From Ignavibacteriota bacterium (GTDB lineage Bacteria; Bacteroidota; Ignavibacteria; Kapaibacteriales; UBA2268): DNA of 44,248 nucleotides. This document shows, one piece after another, positions 1 through 9,395 of the stretch (position 1 is its first letter; every line of letters begins with the position of its first letter). The notes under the pieces were generated by a model. The model had not been told where the DNA came from. It saw only the letters and a program-made list of their open reading frames with translations, and made no database searches. Where the stretch lies: the NCBI GenBank assembly GCA_016219595.1, contig JACRLY010000034.1, positions 36,420 to 80,667 of the forward strand. Reading direction: 5' to 3'. The position numbers and the translations under genes were made by a program.

Positions 1-1359
1 GAAGATATTATATAATGTGCACTCATCAAAATTAAATTCTACAGTTGCATCCAGATTTTTAATTCCGTTGTATGAAATCACCCATCTGTTTTCTGAAATT
101 TCAAGCGGTGATATTTCTGCAAAATTCGGATTGTGCGGTTGATAGTAATGCTTTTCTACTGAAACATAACCATTACCGATTAAATCTTTTACATTTATTT
201 TAATATTAGTAATATTTGTATCAGATTTGAAATTGTATATTCCGGATTCGTCAACATATAAAAATGCAGAGTGCATTTTATATGAATCTTTATAAACAGC
301 ATAGTTTTGGTATCCTGATATTTCAAGCGTTTTGCTTCCGTCGGGTCTGACTTCTGTAGCAGTAAGATTAGCAGAATTTAAACCCCATCCTATCAAAGTA
401 TTCCCGTTTGGAAGCCTTTGAACATTACCCATAGAATAAGTAGCGATTTTGAATGAATCATTATATTCCCATACCTTTTCAATTGTTTTATTGACTTCAT
501 CTAATTTGTATTCCACAACCCTGGAATAAAATTTTGGTTTTAAGTCTCCATTATCGAAAAGCAAGAGATTGCCGTTCGGGAGCTTCATTACAGAATGTTG
601 ATGTGAAAATCCAAAAAATCCATCAATTGTGTCATTCAGAAAGTGGAATTGATTACTCTTGCTTGATTTACCTCCCAAAATCCAGATTAAATCTCCATTT
701 TGCCTGTCTATCTTAATTATTTCATCGAGAGCCCTGCATGATGCAATTATATTTCCATCCGTATCATAATAAATTGAATTCACATGGCATGCAATAAAAG
801 AATGTTGCAGAGGGTCAATATCAGGAACCACGTCAGTAATTTTAAAATGGTCAAAGGAATTCCACTGGAAAACTAAATTTTTGTTAATATCAAATTCCTG
901 TATTAAACTGCCGATTACAAGTGCTTCTTTCTGTCCACCCTGAATTACACTGCTTAAATCCATAACTCTCAAATCGCGCCCAAGCATTGCTGTATTTCCG
1001 TTTGGCAGTCTGATAATATCATGAAAATCAACCTCATAATTCCCTTCTAATACAAAACTGTCCAATACCTCATAATTATCATTCATAAAATAATATTTGG
1101 TGCCGGAAAAAAAACTGATTAAACCGTCAGGCTGAATCCTGGGATTTATAAATTCATCGAACCTGTTAATTTTTTCAATGAATACAGGGACACTGGAATT
1201 ATCGACTAAATAAAATTCTCTCGATAAGTGTGGTGACAAAAAAATATAACCGGGAGAAGGATTGTTGTAATAATCTAATGAAAATGGCGGATTATTTATA
1301 GCCTTACAAAAGCTTGCAGCTAAAAAAATATTCAATATGATAAAAATTATCCGTTTCAT
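1..1359 (-). CDS. Arylsulfotransferase (ASST)-like secreted protein, 3' end cut by window edge
   Basis: The frame is open for 453 codons from an ATG at 1359 to the first base of the window, so the C-terminus is missing. The N-terminus (MKRIIFIILNIFLAASFCKA) is a signal peptide. The body repeats the blades seen in the two upstream paralogues: a DFHDIIRLPNGN block (His113), a CHVNSIYYDTDGN block, an HQHSVMKLPNGN block followed by YSRVVEY, then GNVQRLPNGNTLIGWG. These are hallmarks of the ASST/arylsulfotransferase-like beta-propeller families, whose characterised members move sulfate between phenolic compounds without PAPS. All three blade histidines are present. The gene lies 142 bp downstream of the APS kinase gene on the same strand. 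Only the fold family is supported; enzymatic activity is inferred. Confidence 0.75.
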   Translation of the reverse strand, partial: MKRIIFIILNIFLAASFCKAINNPPFSLDYYNNPSPGYIFLSPHLSREFYLVDNSSVPVFIEKINRFDEFINPRIQPDGLISFFSGTKYYFMNDNYEVLDSFVLEGNYEVDFHDIIRLPNGNTAMLGRDLRVMDLSSVIQGGQKEALVIGSLIQEFDINKNLVFQWNSFDHFKITDVVPDIDPLQHSFIACHVNSIYYDTDGNIIASCRALDEIIKIDRQNGDLIWILGGKSSKSNQFHFLNDTIDGFFGFSHQHSVMKLPNGNLLLFDNGDLKPKFYSRVVEYKLDEVNKTIEKVWEYNDSFKIATYSMGNVQRLPNGNTLIGWGLNSANLTATEVRPDGSKTLEISGYQNYAVYKDSYKMHSAFLYVDESGIYNFKSDTNITNIKINVKDLIGNGYVSVEKHYYQPHNPNFAEISPLEISENRWVISYNGIKNLDATVEFNFDECTLYNIF

Positions 1360-1501
1360 TAAATCTGTAAAATTCAAATCTCAAACAATTCAGCAAATTT
1401 TTGCCTTTCTACTCAAAGAATTATAAAATCGTAAGAACGATAAAATTCCTACAGTAATAACAAAAATATTTCAATTTTGTTACAAATTTTATCAATAATA
1501 T

Positions 1502-2038
1502 TTAAATTATTTTATTCGTTTTCAAATAATCGATTATCACTTTCACACATTCATCAGGTGACATTGATTCGGTATTAATTGCTATATCCGGTTCTACCGG
1601 TTTTTCATATATCGAATCGATACCTGTGAAATCAATAATTTCCTTAATTCTCGCTTTCTTATAAAACCCTTTCGGATCTCTTTTCTCACAAATTTCAAAT
1701 GGAGTGCTGACATACACCTCAACAAAATGAAAATCTGATAATATCCCCTTTGCAGCTTGACGGTCCTGAACAAAGGGTGAAATTAACGCACAAATTGCAC
1801 TCACTCCCGATAATGTAACAAGTTTTGCCATTTCCGCTGTACGGCGGATATTTTCTTTCCTGTCATCATCGCTGAATCCTAAATCTTTACTGATTCCTTT
1901 TCTCATCGTGTCCCCGTCAAAAAGGACAGTCGATACACCTGATTTTAGTAATTCTTTTTTTAAATGCTCTGATACCGTGGTCTTACCACTTGCCGAAAGT
2001 CCTGTAAACCAGATTACAAATGATTTTTGATTTTCCAT
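1502..2038 (-). CDS. cysC: Adenylylsulfate (APS) kinase
   Basis: This 178-residue cytoplasmic enzyme phosphorylates APS with ATP to give PAPS, the sulfate donor for sulfotransferases. The sequence shows a Walker A loop (GLSASGKTT, residues 13-21), an FDGD motif at 40-43, the APS-binding stretch LGFSDDDRKENIRR, an ISP motif and the ERDPKGFYKKAR segment followed by FTGIDSIYE, all typical of stand-alone CysC. Its length is normal. The start lies 7 bp after the sulfotransferase stop, so the two genes are almost certainly co-transcribed and PAPS supply is physically coupled to its user. No ATP sulfurylase (CysND or Sat) is in the window, so APS must come from elsewhere. Confidence 0.95.
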   Translation of the reverse strand: MENQKSFVIWFTGLSASGKTTVSEHLKKELLKSGVSTVLFDGDTMRKGISKDLGFSDDDRKENIRRTAEMAKLVTLSGVSAICALISPFVQDRQAAKGILSDFHFVEVYVSTPFEICEKRDPKGFYKKARIKEIIDFTGIDSIYEKPVEPDIAINTESMSPDECVKVIIDYLKTNKII

Positions 2039-2045
2039 ACTCTAA

Positions 2046-3125
2046 TTAAAAAAATGTTTCATAAATATTTTTATAATCTAAACGAATTTTTTCCTCATTT
2101 AATCCAAATTGTGAAAGCGAGTATTTATGACCGCTTTTATGATTCCTCTGTTTTTCCGCTGTTTTATTAATTATATCAGTCATCTCCGGTGATGGTTTCA
2201 CATCGATGAATTGCATTATCTCTTCCATAACAGATTCGAAATTATTCATCATTTTGTCATACCTGACTATCTTAATTTTATCTTTCGGAATTTTTCCTTC
2301 CACATAATCATCATGGAAACGTAAACTTAAATCAAGTAATGCAGAGTACAGTCTGTTTATATAAAAATCCTGTCTCTCCTTTGGTAAATTCCAGAATCCG
2401 AATCTGCCATCCAATACACCCGTAACCAGGCTCAATCCCGAAGGAACTGTTTCGAGTGGGTCTCTGACTGTATATAGAATTTTTGAATCTTTAAAATACT
2501 CCAGGAATTTAGGAAGCCTTACACCTAATGAAAATAATTTCCCAATAATTCTATCATTTTTCTCACTAATAAGGTTTCTTTTCCATACCTCATCAAGCCA
2601 TTTAAAATCCCTTTGTGAAGTATCTCTTATGTTCGGGTCAAAATATGATTTCAAATCCTCTTCTGCCCAGGCGAGAAAGAATCCGTAAACAAAAAATCCG
2701 TCAAAATAATGAAAAAGTAATGCCGGGTCGTCTGTTTCCACAGCCCTTAAATTTGTTTCGTGAGCTGCATGAGCATGAAATCTTGCAGGACTAAATTTTT
2801 CCATAATATTCAAAAAAGGTTTAATCAGTATTTGCAGTGTAAGTGATGGAAATAACATTTTCCACAACTGCATACCTACTCCGAATTTTTGATTAACCAG
2901 GAATCTCTGCAAAAATGTTGTACCACTACGCGGATTACCTACTATAAAAACCGGATTTTTAATTTTACGTTTTCGTAATGAAGGGAAAAATAATTTATCC
3001 GATATTATGCCTATGGATACAATTATTCTTAATATGAGTAAACCCACGAAAGTAAAAACCGGTGCCACAGGTTTATGGAAATTTCCTGCAATTGCTTTAT
3101 ATGCCCTGAACATATTCTTGAACAT
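2046..3125 (-). CDS. PAPS-dependent sulfotransferase family protein, probably membrane-associated
   Basis: This 359-residue protein carries the 5'-phosphosulfate-binding loop NPVFIVGNPRSGTTFLQRFL at about residues 57-76 and a later YTVRDPLETVPSGLSL segment that fits the 3'-phosphate-binding motif of sulfotransferases. A hydrophobic stretch at about residues 22-43 precedes the domain and could anchor it to the membrane. The fold is that of the Sulfotransfer_3-type bacterial enzymes, which transfer sulfate from PAPS to hydroxyl groups on lipids, sugars or small molecules. The acceptor cannot be read from the sequence. It sits between a KAS III gene (13 bp upstream) and cysC (7 bp downstream), which suggests an acyl-derived or lipid acceptor. 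GAGAG lies 7 bases before the start. Confidence 0.88.
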   Translation of the reverse strand: MFKNMFRAYKAIAGNFHKPVAPVFTFVGLLILRIIVSIGIISDKLFFPSLRKRKIKNPVFIVGNPRSGTTFLQRFLVNQKFGVGMQLWKMLFPSLTLQILIKPFLNIMEKFSPARFHAHAAHETNLRAVETDDPALLFHYFDGFFVYGFFLAWAEEDLKSYFDPNIRDTSQRDFKWLDEVWKRNLISEKNDRIIGKLFSLGVRLPKFLEYFKDSKILYTVRDPLETVPSGLSLVTGVLDGRFGFWNLPKERQDFYINRLYSALLDLSLRFHDDYVEGKIPKDKIKIVRYDKMMNNFESVMEEIMQFIDVKPSPEMTDIINKTAEKQRNHKSGHKYSLSQFGLNEEKIRLDYKNIYETFF

Positions 3126-3138
3126 GGTTTCGCTCTCT

Positions 3139-4107
3139 TTAGAATCTTAATATCGTAAATGCAACAGATAATCCTGCTCCTGTACCACCCAGTACACATA
3201 AATCACCACGCTTTATTTTCCCCTCTTTATGATATATCCCAAGTGTCATTGGAATCGAAGCAGCTATGCAATTGCCATATTTACTGACTATATTAGCAAC
3301 TTTTTCATTCATAAAACCATATAATTCCGCTGCTTCAACAGCATGTCCTGAAGCCTGGTGAGGGACAAGCCAGTCAATATCGCCGGCTTTCAGTTTATTC
3401 CTTTCAAAAAGTGTTGTTAAAGTTTTTTTTACATTGCCAAGAGCATAACGGTATACTTTTGAACCTTGCATAGAAAACAAATTATCTTCCGGCTTAGTCA
3501 ATGAAGGATGGTCAGGTGGATGTCTAGTTCCACCGCCTCTGAATTCAGTAAGTTCGGCTCCTTTAGGCCATGTATTCATTTCCCAATCTATAAGTGCGGC
3601 ATTCTCCTCTTTCGGAGTTGCTTCAAGAACTACTGCTGCAGCGGCATCCCCGAAAAGTGATGCACTTTCGGGTTCCTTCATATTTCTCCAATGTGTTCCT
3701 GTTTCCGATGAAATGATTAATATTCTCCTGAAAGTTCCACCCTGAATCAATGCTGCCGCACTGTTCAATGCTACAATGAAAGAAAGACATGTGGAATGAA
3801 CAGACCAGGAAGGAATACCTTCATATCCTAAAGCTCTTTGAATAAATACAGAACTGTCGGGTATCAATTGCAAAGGGGTAGTCGAAGCATTAATAATACA
3901 GTCAGGTGGCTCTCCTCCATTGATTGCATCTTTTGCTGCCTTCGCGGCTATTATGTCCATCGGTTCTTCTGCAATACGCCTTTCGGCAACCCCGGTACGG
4001 GATACTATCCAATCTTCACTTTGACCGATTAATTGGGCAAGTTCCGCTGATGTCTGAACTTTGGGAGGGATATACAATCCCGTTGATACTATTTTTATAT
4101 TGTACAT
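3139..4107 (-). CDS. Beta-ketoacyl-ACP synthase III (FabH-like) condensing enzyme
   Basis: This 322-residue thiolase-fold enzyme has the complete Cys-His-Asn triad of KAS III proteins: Cys107 in HSTCLSF, His250 in WLVPHQASGHA and Asn279 in KYGNCIAAS. The C-terminal glycine-rich GGTGAGLSVAF is also present. Such enzymes condense an acyl-CoA or acyl-ACP with malonyl-ACP, starting fatty acid synthesis, or catalyse related acyl transfers in specialised lipid and polyketide pathways. No fab genes lie nearby. It is packed between an ASST-like gene and the sulfotransferase, so a dedicated pathway making a sulfated acyl product is more likely than a housekeeping FabH role. That pathway assignment is inference; the family assignment is firm. 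Confidence 0.9.
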   Translation of the reverse strand: MYNIKIVSTGLYIPPKVQTSAELAQLIGQSEDWIVSRTGVAERRIAEEPMDIIAAKAAKDAINGGEPPDCIINASTTPLQLIPDSSVFIQRALGYEGIPSWSVHSTCLSFIVALNSAAALIQGGTFRRILIISSETGTHWRNMKEPESASLFGDAAAAVVLEATPKEENAALIDWEMNTWPKGAELTEFRGGGTRHPPDHPSLTKPEDNLFSMQGSKVYRYALGNVKKTLTTLFERNKLKAGDIDWLVPHQASGHAVEAAELYGFMNEKVANIVSKYGNCIAASIPMTLGIYHKEGKIKRGDLCVLGGTGAGLSVAFTILRF

Positions 4108-4170
4108 GCCATTTCTTTCCGGTTCTTTTCTTCAAAATTTATTCCCGATAAAATTATCAAATTTATTTGA

Positions 4171-6711
4171 CTATTTAATGATAGTTATTTTACCAAAAAA
4201 TGATTTTGTTCCTGAATTTAATTGATAAATATAATTTCCATTATTAAGTTTTGTTGCTTCCAGCTCAATTGTATTTTCACCCGGTGGTAATTCACCATTA
4301 TATTCTACAGGTGTTTCTTTGCCAAATAAGTCAAATATTTTTATTTTTATTTTCTCATTTAAATCATGTATGAATTTGAAATTTATACTGTTATTTGTCG
4401 GATTCGGGTAATTTGATACCATCATAGCATCACCGTTCTCCAACAGATCTTCCACACTCGTCGGTAGTAATTTAATAGTAAAATCTGATTTACTTTCTGT
4501 AAAAAACGTACTGTCTTTAAGACTTGTAATTTTAATCCTGTAATTTGAGTCAATGGGTGTTGTTTTGGGAATTTTCCAGTCAAACGAATTTGTGTAGCTG
4601 ATTAATTTATTTACAATATCTGCATGTTTTACACCATTCTTGTATAAAGTAACAGACATTGTATCAGCCAGATTTGTTTTCCACCTGATTATGTTTGATG
4701 TAGTATCAATATAGAAAGTTTCACCGCCATTTGGCAATTCCATGCTGATGAAGGGTGAAGTGCAATTGAAACTGTGAACGTCAGACCATTCGCTCTCTAA
4801 ATTCTCATAATATGTTTTAACTCTCCAATAATAAGTTTTATCCGGTTCAGTACTTTCAGAAAAATTCGGAATTTTTAGTTCGCTGCTGTCAATGATATTA
4901 TTCGTAAAAAGTGAATCTTCAGAAACCTGTAGCTGAAATTTGTTATATCTTCCCGTTGGGCTCCATACTAATGATACAGGCTGGTTGTTAATTAAAGATT
5001 GTTTATCATATGGGGAAATGAGTGAAGGAGGAAATATTTCATTTTCATTTCTCATAAATCCAATCACAAATTCACCGGTAGAAGAAGAATTAACAACTAA
5101 ATTGTTTTCACCCAAATCGTAAATTGTAGCTAATTCTGAAAAGACACCTTCACCTTCTTTTTGTCTGAAATAAACTTTTAAATCGGATGCGTTGTATCTT
5201 GGTGGTAGTTTAGAGAAATCGAATTTTATTTCTGAATAAAAGGAATCAATATTTTGTGTTCTTGTCACAAATCTGCAAGGCATCAGTACCGGAGCTTCAC
5301 CATTAAAAGATACATTTACCGGCGGACAATTATATTTATTTACATTAAATATATTGTATAGAAAACCGTTCAATGATTCAAAATAAATTTCGATTCCACT
5401 TTGCTCTTCCTCATTATCGAATATATATTCGTTGCCGGATTGCACATCATATTTATAAACATCGGCAATTGGCTTGCAGAGAGGTAATTCATACTTAGCC
5501 GCTCTGTAAGTGAATGCGTCTGAAGGCAAGGATAATTCGAATGAAATATTATTATCAGGAGTTACTTCAGTAACTGTCCTGAATAACCCTCCAAATATCA
5601 ATCCCCAGCTTATTAATGTATTTCCGTTTTTAAGTCTTTGTGCAGAACCCATTGCGAAACCGGTTAAATCAGGTGAATGTCTGTATTCCCACGTCAATGA
5701 AGCTGTCTTGTTACTTTCATCCAATGTGTATTCTGCTGCCCTCGAATACCAAGGTTTTTTATAAGGTCCATTATCATAAAACAGCAGGTTTCCGTTATCG
5801 AGCCTTTGTACATCATGTTGCATTGAAAAATAATCAGGAGCATTTTCTTCATGTTCTCCAGTAATATTGAACTGATTATTCAAACCGCCTAATCTCCAGA
5901 TTATTTTTCCGGAGGTCATGTCGATTTTAATAATCTCGGCAGTTGCAACAAGGCTTATAATAAGGTTACCGTCTGTGTCAAGATAAAGAGAACTCACATG
6001 CGCATGCTCAAATGTTGCATTCTTAAGATTATCCCTGGAATCCGTAACCGGGTAATGGTCGAGGCTTCTCCATTGAAACACACAATTTTTATTATTATCC
6101 AATTCCTGGATAACTGTCCCGATTACTTTTGCATTCGGATTACCTCCGTTGACAATTTTGCTCATATCAATATAATTATTGTCATAACTGATTAGAAGGT
6201 AATGCCCATTCGGTAAAATTCTGAACTCATGAAAATCCGCAAGGTATCCGTTCTGCATCTGAACAGAATCTATTATGGTAAATGTTGAATCTAAAATATA
6301 ATTTATTACATTGAAGTTTTGAATATTTAACGGACCCGATTGTGTACCGCTTCCAATTTGAACAGGACTCGCATATGAAAATAATCCGTTGGGTTCAGGC
6401 TTAAAATCAATTCCTGCAATAGAAGGTTTCTTGTAATAGAATGTATTCCCTGCACTATCTAAGACTAACAAATAAAATATTGATTTCGATATACCGAGAC
6501 TTTCCATAAAAATATATCCAGGAGCAGGATTATTAAGTGTATCGATTGTAATTTTTGGAAAATCCGAAGGCAATGAATCTGCTAATTCAATTAAAGTATT
6601 TGCAGGAATCCATCCATATTTATTAAACTCATTTCGATTATCTTGTGCATATAATATTTGGGAAAATATCAGAATTGCCGAAAGCATCATACTTCTGATA
6701 TATGTTTTCAT
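4171..6711 (-). CDS. T9SS-exported ASST-like beta-propeller protein, multi-domain
   Basis: This 846-residue protein starts with a signal peptide (residues 1-22, ending LYAQ); AGGAG lies 6-7 bases before the ATG. Residues about 60-400 form an arylsulfotransferase-like propeller with blade motifs DFHEFRILPNGH (His161), FEHAHVSSLYLDTDGN (His236, His238), MQHDVQRLDNGN (His299) and WYSRAAEY (Arg324). Then come a beta domain (about 410-555), a fibronectin-III-like domain ending in YYWRVKTYYENLESEWSD (about 560-650), a beta-sandwich beginning PNGGETFYI that resembles Ser-Thr-rich anchored-protein domains (about 655-745), and a type A T9SS sorting domain (VSNYPNPTNNS to the end). All histidines lost in the 6751-9141 paralogue are kept here, so this is the likeliest active ASST-like enzyme of the cluster. 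The substrate is unknown. Confidence 0.82.
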   Translation of the reverse strand: MKTYIRSMMLSAILIFSQILYAQDNRNEFNKYGWIPANTLIELADSLPSDFPKITIDTLNNPAPGYIFMESLGISKSIFYLLVLDSAGNTFYYKKPSIAGIDFKPEPNGLFSYASPVQIGSGTQSGPLNIQNFNVINYILDSTFTIIDSVQMQNGYLADFHEFRILPNGHYLLISYDNNYIDMSKIVNGGNPNAKVIGTVIQELDNNKNCVFQWRSLDHYPVTDSRDNLKNATFEHAHVSSLYLDTDGNLIISLVATAEIIKIDMTSGKIIWRLGGLNNQFNITGEHEENAPDYFSMQHDVQRLDNGNLLFYDNGPYKKPWYSRAAEYTLDESNKTASLTWEYRHSPDLTGFAMGSAQRLKNGNTLISWGLIFGGLFRTVTEVTPDNNISFELSLPSDAFTYRAAKYELPLCKPIADVYKYDVQSGNEYIFDNEEEQSGIEIYFESLNGFLYNIFNVNKYNCPPVNVSFNGEAPVLMPCRFVTRTQNIDSFYSEIKFDFSKLPPRYNASDLKVYFRQKEGEGVFSELATIYDLGENNLVVNSSSTGEFVIGFMRNENEIFPPSLISPYDKQSLINNQPVSLVWSPTGRYNKFQLQVSEDSLFTNNIIDSSELKIPNFSESTEPDKTYYWRVKTYYENLESEWSDVHSFNCTSPFISMELPNGGETFYIDTTSNIIRWKTNLADTMSVTLYKNGVKHADIVNKLISYTNSFDWKIPKTTPIDSNYRIKITSLKDSTFFTESKSDFTIKLLPTSVEDLLENGDAMMVSNYPNPTNNSINFKFIHDLNEKIKIKIFDLFGKETPVEYNGELPPGENTIELEATKLNNGNYIYQLNSGTKSFFGKITIIK

Positions 6712-6750
6712 TAATTGCTCCTATCTCAAAAAATTCATTTACAGCCTATA

Positions 6751-9141
6751 TCACTTTATAACACTCATTTTACCTGAAAAGTCCCTCCCATTCACACTCA
6801 ATCGGAAAATATAAATTCCGGAATTCATACCGGACAAATCATATTCTATTTGATAAGTACCGTTTGGGAAATCCGAATCAAGAATATTTGCAATTTCCCT
6901 GCACTGACTGTCATATATTTTTAATTTTATATTAGCGAATTTATCAATGGCGAATTTGAAGGTTGATTTGTTTGACGCAGGATTCGGATAATTTTGATAT
7001 AATATCACACCATTATTGTTTTCAGCTATTTCATCATTTACATTTAAAACGGGAACAATCGAAAATTTTTCACTTTCACCCTTAATCTGACTATTCGCAT
7101 TACTTGTGATAACGATTTGATAATTCGAGTTAAAGGAAATTGATTGTGGTATAATCCATAAATATGCACCATTCACACTATATACAGAATTTTCTATTAA
7201 TTCAACTAATTCTCCGTTTCTATATAATTCTAACTTAACTGAATCATCAATATTCTTTGTCCATCTTATTATATGATATGAAGAATCTCTTACCAATTCA
7301 TCTTCTAATGCAGGGTTAGTAACGTTAATAAACGGCTCAGCTGTAATAAAACTCCATGTATCAGACCATACACTTGCCCCGGCTTCACTTAATCCCTGAA
7401 CTTTCCAATAATATTTTTGACCATTAATCAAATTTGAAATATCAAAAATAATATCTTTAACTACCGTATCTATAATTTTTTCTCCGGTTAAAAATTCATC
7501 TGTACCGACAACCAAATGTGTACCGGTATTATAACCCTTTGTTGACCAACTCAATTGAACCGGTGAATTTTGATTTACCTTAAATTCATTAGCTGGACTT
7601 AATAGTATAGGCTGCTGCGGATATTTTGGAAATTCAGGAACACAGAAAATGAAATCCCCGAATTTGTCAGTATTAATTATGAGTTCATTTGTCGACTCGT
7701 CATACAAGGTTGCCATCTGCTGATAAAATTTTGATGTGTTGCTTGCTTTATGGTAAATTACAATCTCATTTAACCGCTTCAGGTTAGGAAAATCATTTAC
7801 ATTAAACCTGATTTCACATTCAACCGAATCTATCAGGCTGGATTTCATTTTAATACGATAAGGTAAAACCAATGGAGCTTTTTCAATAAAGTCAGGATTT
7901 ACAGGACCGCATTCATATCTTTCAGCATTTAATCCGTTATAAAGAAATCCAACAAGTTTCTTAAATTTAATAATTATTCCGATATTATCTTCGTGCATAG
8001 GGTAGGTATTACCTTCGAGAAGCTCATAAATTGTAACATCTAACGGCTCACATGCAGGTAAAGGGTACTTGTATATTCGTTTAGTGGTTTGTCCTGCAGG
8101 TAATGAAAATTCCAATGCCACATTATTATCAGGATGAAGCTCAGTTGCTGCAATTCCCCCGTTAATATTTTGATTACCCCATGATATAATTCTCGATTCA
8201 TCATCGAGAACCTGTACAGAACCATATTCAGGAGAATATATATCAGGGTTATGCCTGTATTCCCATACTAATTCGCATATTTTGCTTACTTCGTCTAATT
8301 GATATTCAACAGCCCTCGAATATGGTGGGTTATGCATCGAACCATTATCAAACAATGTTATATTTCCATTTTGAAGTCTCTGAATATGATTTTGATTCGA
8401 AAAATAATTTGGAGCATTTTCACTGTGTTCCCCAATAAAGGTAAATTCATTGTTCTTTCCGCCTAATCTCCACAATATCCTTCCAGTTTCCCTGCTCACC
8501 TTTATAACACTGTTTAAGCCGGCATTTGACAGTAGTAAATTGCCGTCATAATCCAGTTCGATACTGTTTGTATTGGTATATGATACATTCTGCGTAGTTA
8601 ATGGTTCGTATGTTTCATCAACAGGTACATAATCAATTGACCTCCAATTGAAAACGAGATTATTATTTTTGTCAAACTCCCTGATTAATGAAAATTGCAG
8701 TGTCCCGTTGGGATTACCGTTTGAAACAAGAGTACTGAAATCAAACGGAATATTTTCTTCAGTCAATAATATCTTATGCCCATTGGGTAAAATCAATACA
8801 TCATTATTTTTTGAACTTTTATAATATCCTATGTTAATGCTGTCAGTTGGATTCAATTCATCATTAAGAATCATCAGCTTTGAATATTTATCACCGGTCA
8901 TTTGATAAGTAATCTGACCGTTTGATTCACGTTTCAGATTATACCCGATACCATTTTCATTGGAACCGGTTTTTTTATACTTCACAGGCTCCCCGATGTT
9001 ATTTATCACCATCACATAATTTGAAAAATTGGATTGAACACCCGGAACAGGCATATTAGTAAGATAATAAAATCCTAAGGAAGGATTATCAGAATAATTA
9101 ATTGTTACTCCCGGATAATCTGAAGGTAAAGTATCATTCAC
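6751..9141 (-). CDS. ASST-like T9SS protein with altered catalytic positions; separated from its signal peptide
   Basis: A 796-codon frame that aligns along its length with the 4171-6711 protein: propeller, beta domain, fibronectin-III-like domain (YYWKVQGLSEAGASVWSD), a second sandwich and a C-terminal T9SS sorting domain (LYQNYPNPASNKS). Its apparent start is a GTG at 9141 with no spaced Shine-Dalgarno and no signal peptide. The frame is open further up to a TGA at 9178-9180, and the missing signal peptide is in another frame at 9138-9395. At three blade positions where the other two paralogues have His this one has Asn (Asn113, Asn190, Asn251), while the flanking LPNGH, DGN and QRL residues are kept. 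It may be a pseudogene, a non-enzymatic relative, or the product of a sequencing frameshift. It ends 39 bp before the next paralogue. Confidence 0.7.
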   Translation of the reverse strand: MNDTLPSDYPGVTINYSDNPSLGFYYLTNMPVPGVQSNFSNYVMVINNIGEPVKYKKTGSNENGIGYNLKRESNGQITYQMTGDKYSKLMILNDELNPTDSINIGYYKSSKNNDVLILPNGHKILLTEENIPFDFSTLVSNGNPNGTLQFSLIREFDKNNNLVFNWRSIDYVPVDETYEPLTTQNVSYTNTNSIELDYDGNLLLSNAGLNSVIKVSRETGRILWRLGGKNNEFTFIGEHSENAPNYFSNQNHIQRLQNGNITLFDNGSMHNPPYSRAVEYQLDEVSKICELVWEYRHNPDIYSPEYGSVQVLDDESRIISWGNQNINGGIAATELHPDNNVALEFSLPAGQTTKRIYKYPLPACEPLDVTIYELLEGNTYPMHEDNIGIIIKFKKLVGFLYNGLNAERYECGPVNPDFIEKAPLVLPYRIKMKSSLIDSVECEIRFNVNDFPNLKRLNEIVIYHKASNTSKFYQQMATLYDESTNELIINTDKFGDFIFCVPEFPKYPQQPILLSPANEFKVNQNSPVQLSWSTKGYNTGTHLVVGTDEFLTGEKIIDTVVKDIIFDISNLINGQKYYWKVQGLSEAGASVWSDTWSFITAEPFINVTNPALEDELVRDSSYHIIRWTKNIDDSVKLELYRNGELVELIENSVYSVNGAYLWIIPQSISFNSNYQIVITSNANSQIKGESEKFSIVPVLNVNDEIAENNNGVILYQNYPNPASNKSTFKFAIDKFANIKLKIYDSQCREIANILDSDFPNGTYQIEYDLSGMNSGIYIFRLSVNGRDFSGKMSVIK

Positions 9142-9395
9142 CTTAGTCTTAAAAATCTCCGGTGAAAAGTCGCTGGATCATCATGAAATCCTGAAAGTTC
9201 TCCTTTTACTTCAAATGTTTTATCATTAATTGAATTTGCATCTATTTTATCTAAGAACTTAATTATTATTTCTGAGTTGATATCATTATTTTTTGAGTTC
9301 GGCAGCGGAGAGAGATACGATATAATGCCTAAGGCATACATTGTCTGAGCAGATATTATCGCAGATATTATTACAATTAGATGTTTATACTTCAT
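9138..9395 (-). pseudogene. Detached N-terminus (signal peptide plus partial Big_5-like domain) of the 6751-9141 protein
   Basis: The ATG at 9395 is preceded by a good GGGAG about 8 bases upstream and opens with a signal peptide (MKYKHLIVIISAIISAQTMYALG). Then comes the first half of a bacterial Ig-like (Big_5) domain: SYLSPLPNSKNND, IIIKFLDKIDANS, TFEVKGELSGFHD. The frame then runs into DDPATFHRRFLRLR and stops at 9138, overlapping the GTG of the next frame. In that next frame, SSDFSPEIFKTKVNDTLPSDYPG reads on naturally. A deletion within the Big_5 domain plus a frameshift explains both pieces. A longer frame from 9476 exists, but the ATG at 9395 has the ribosome site and the signal peptide. 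Confidence 0.7.
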
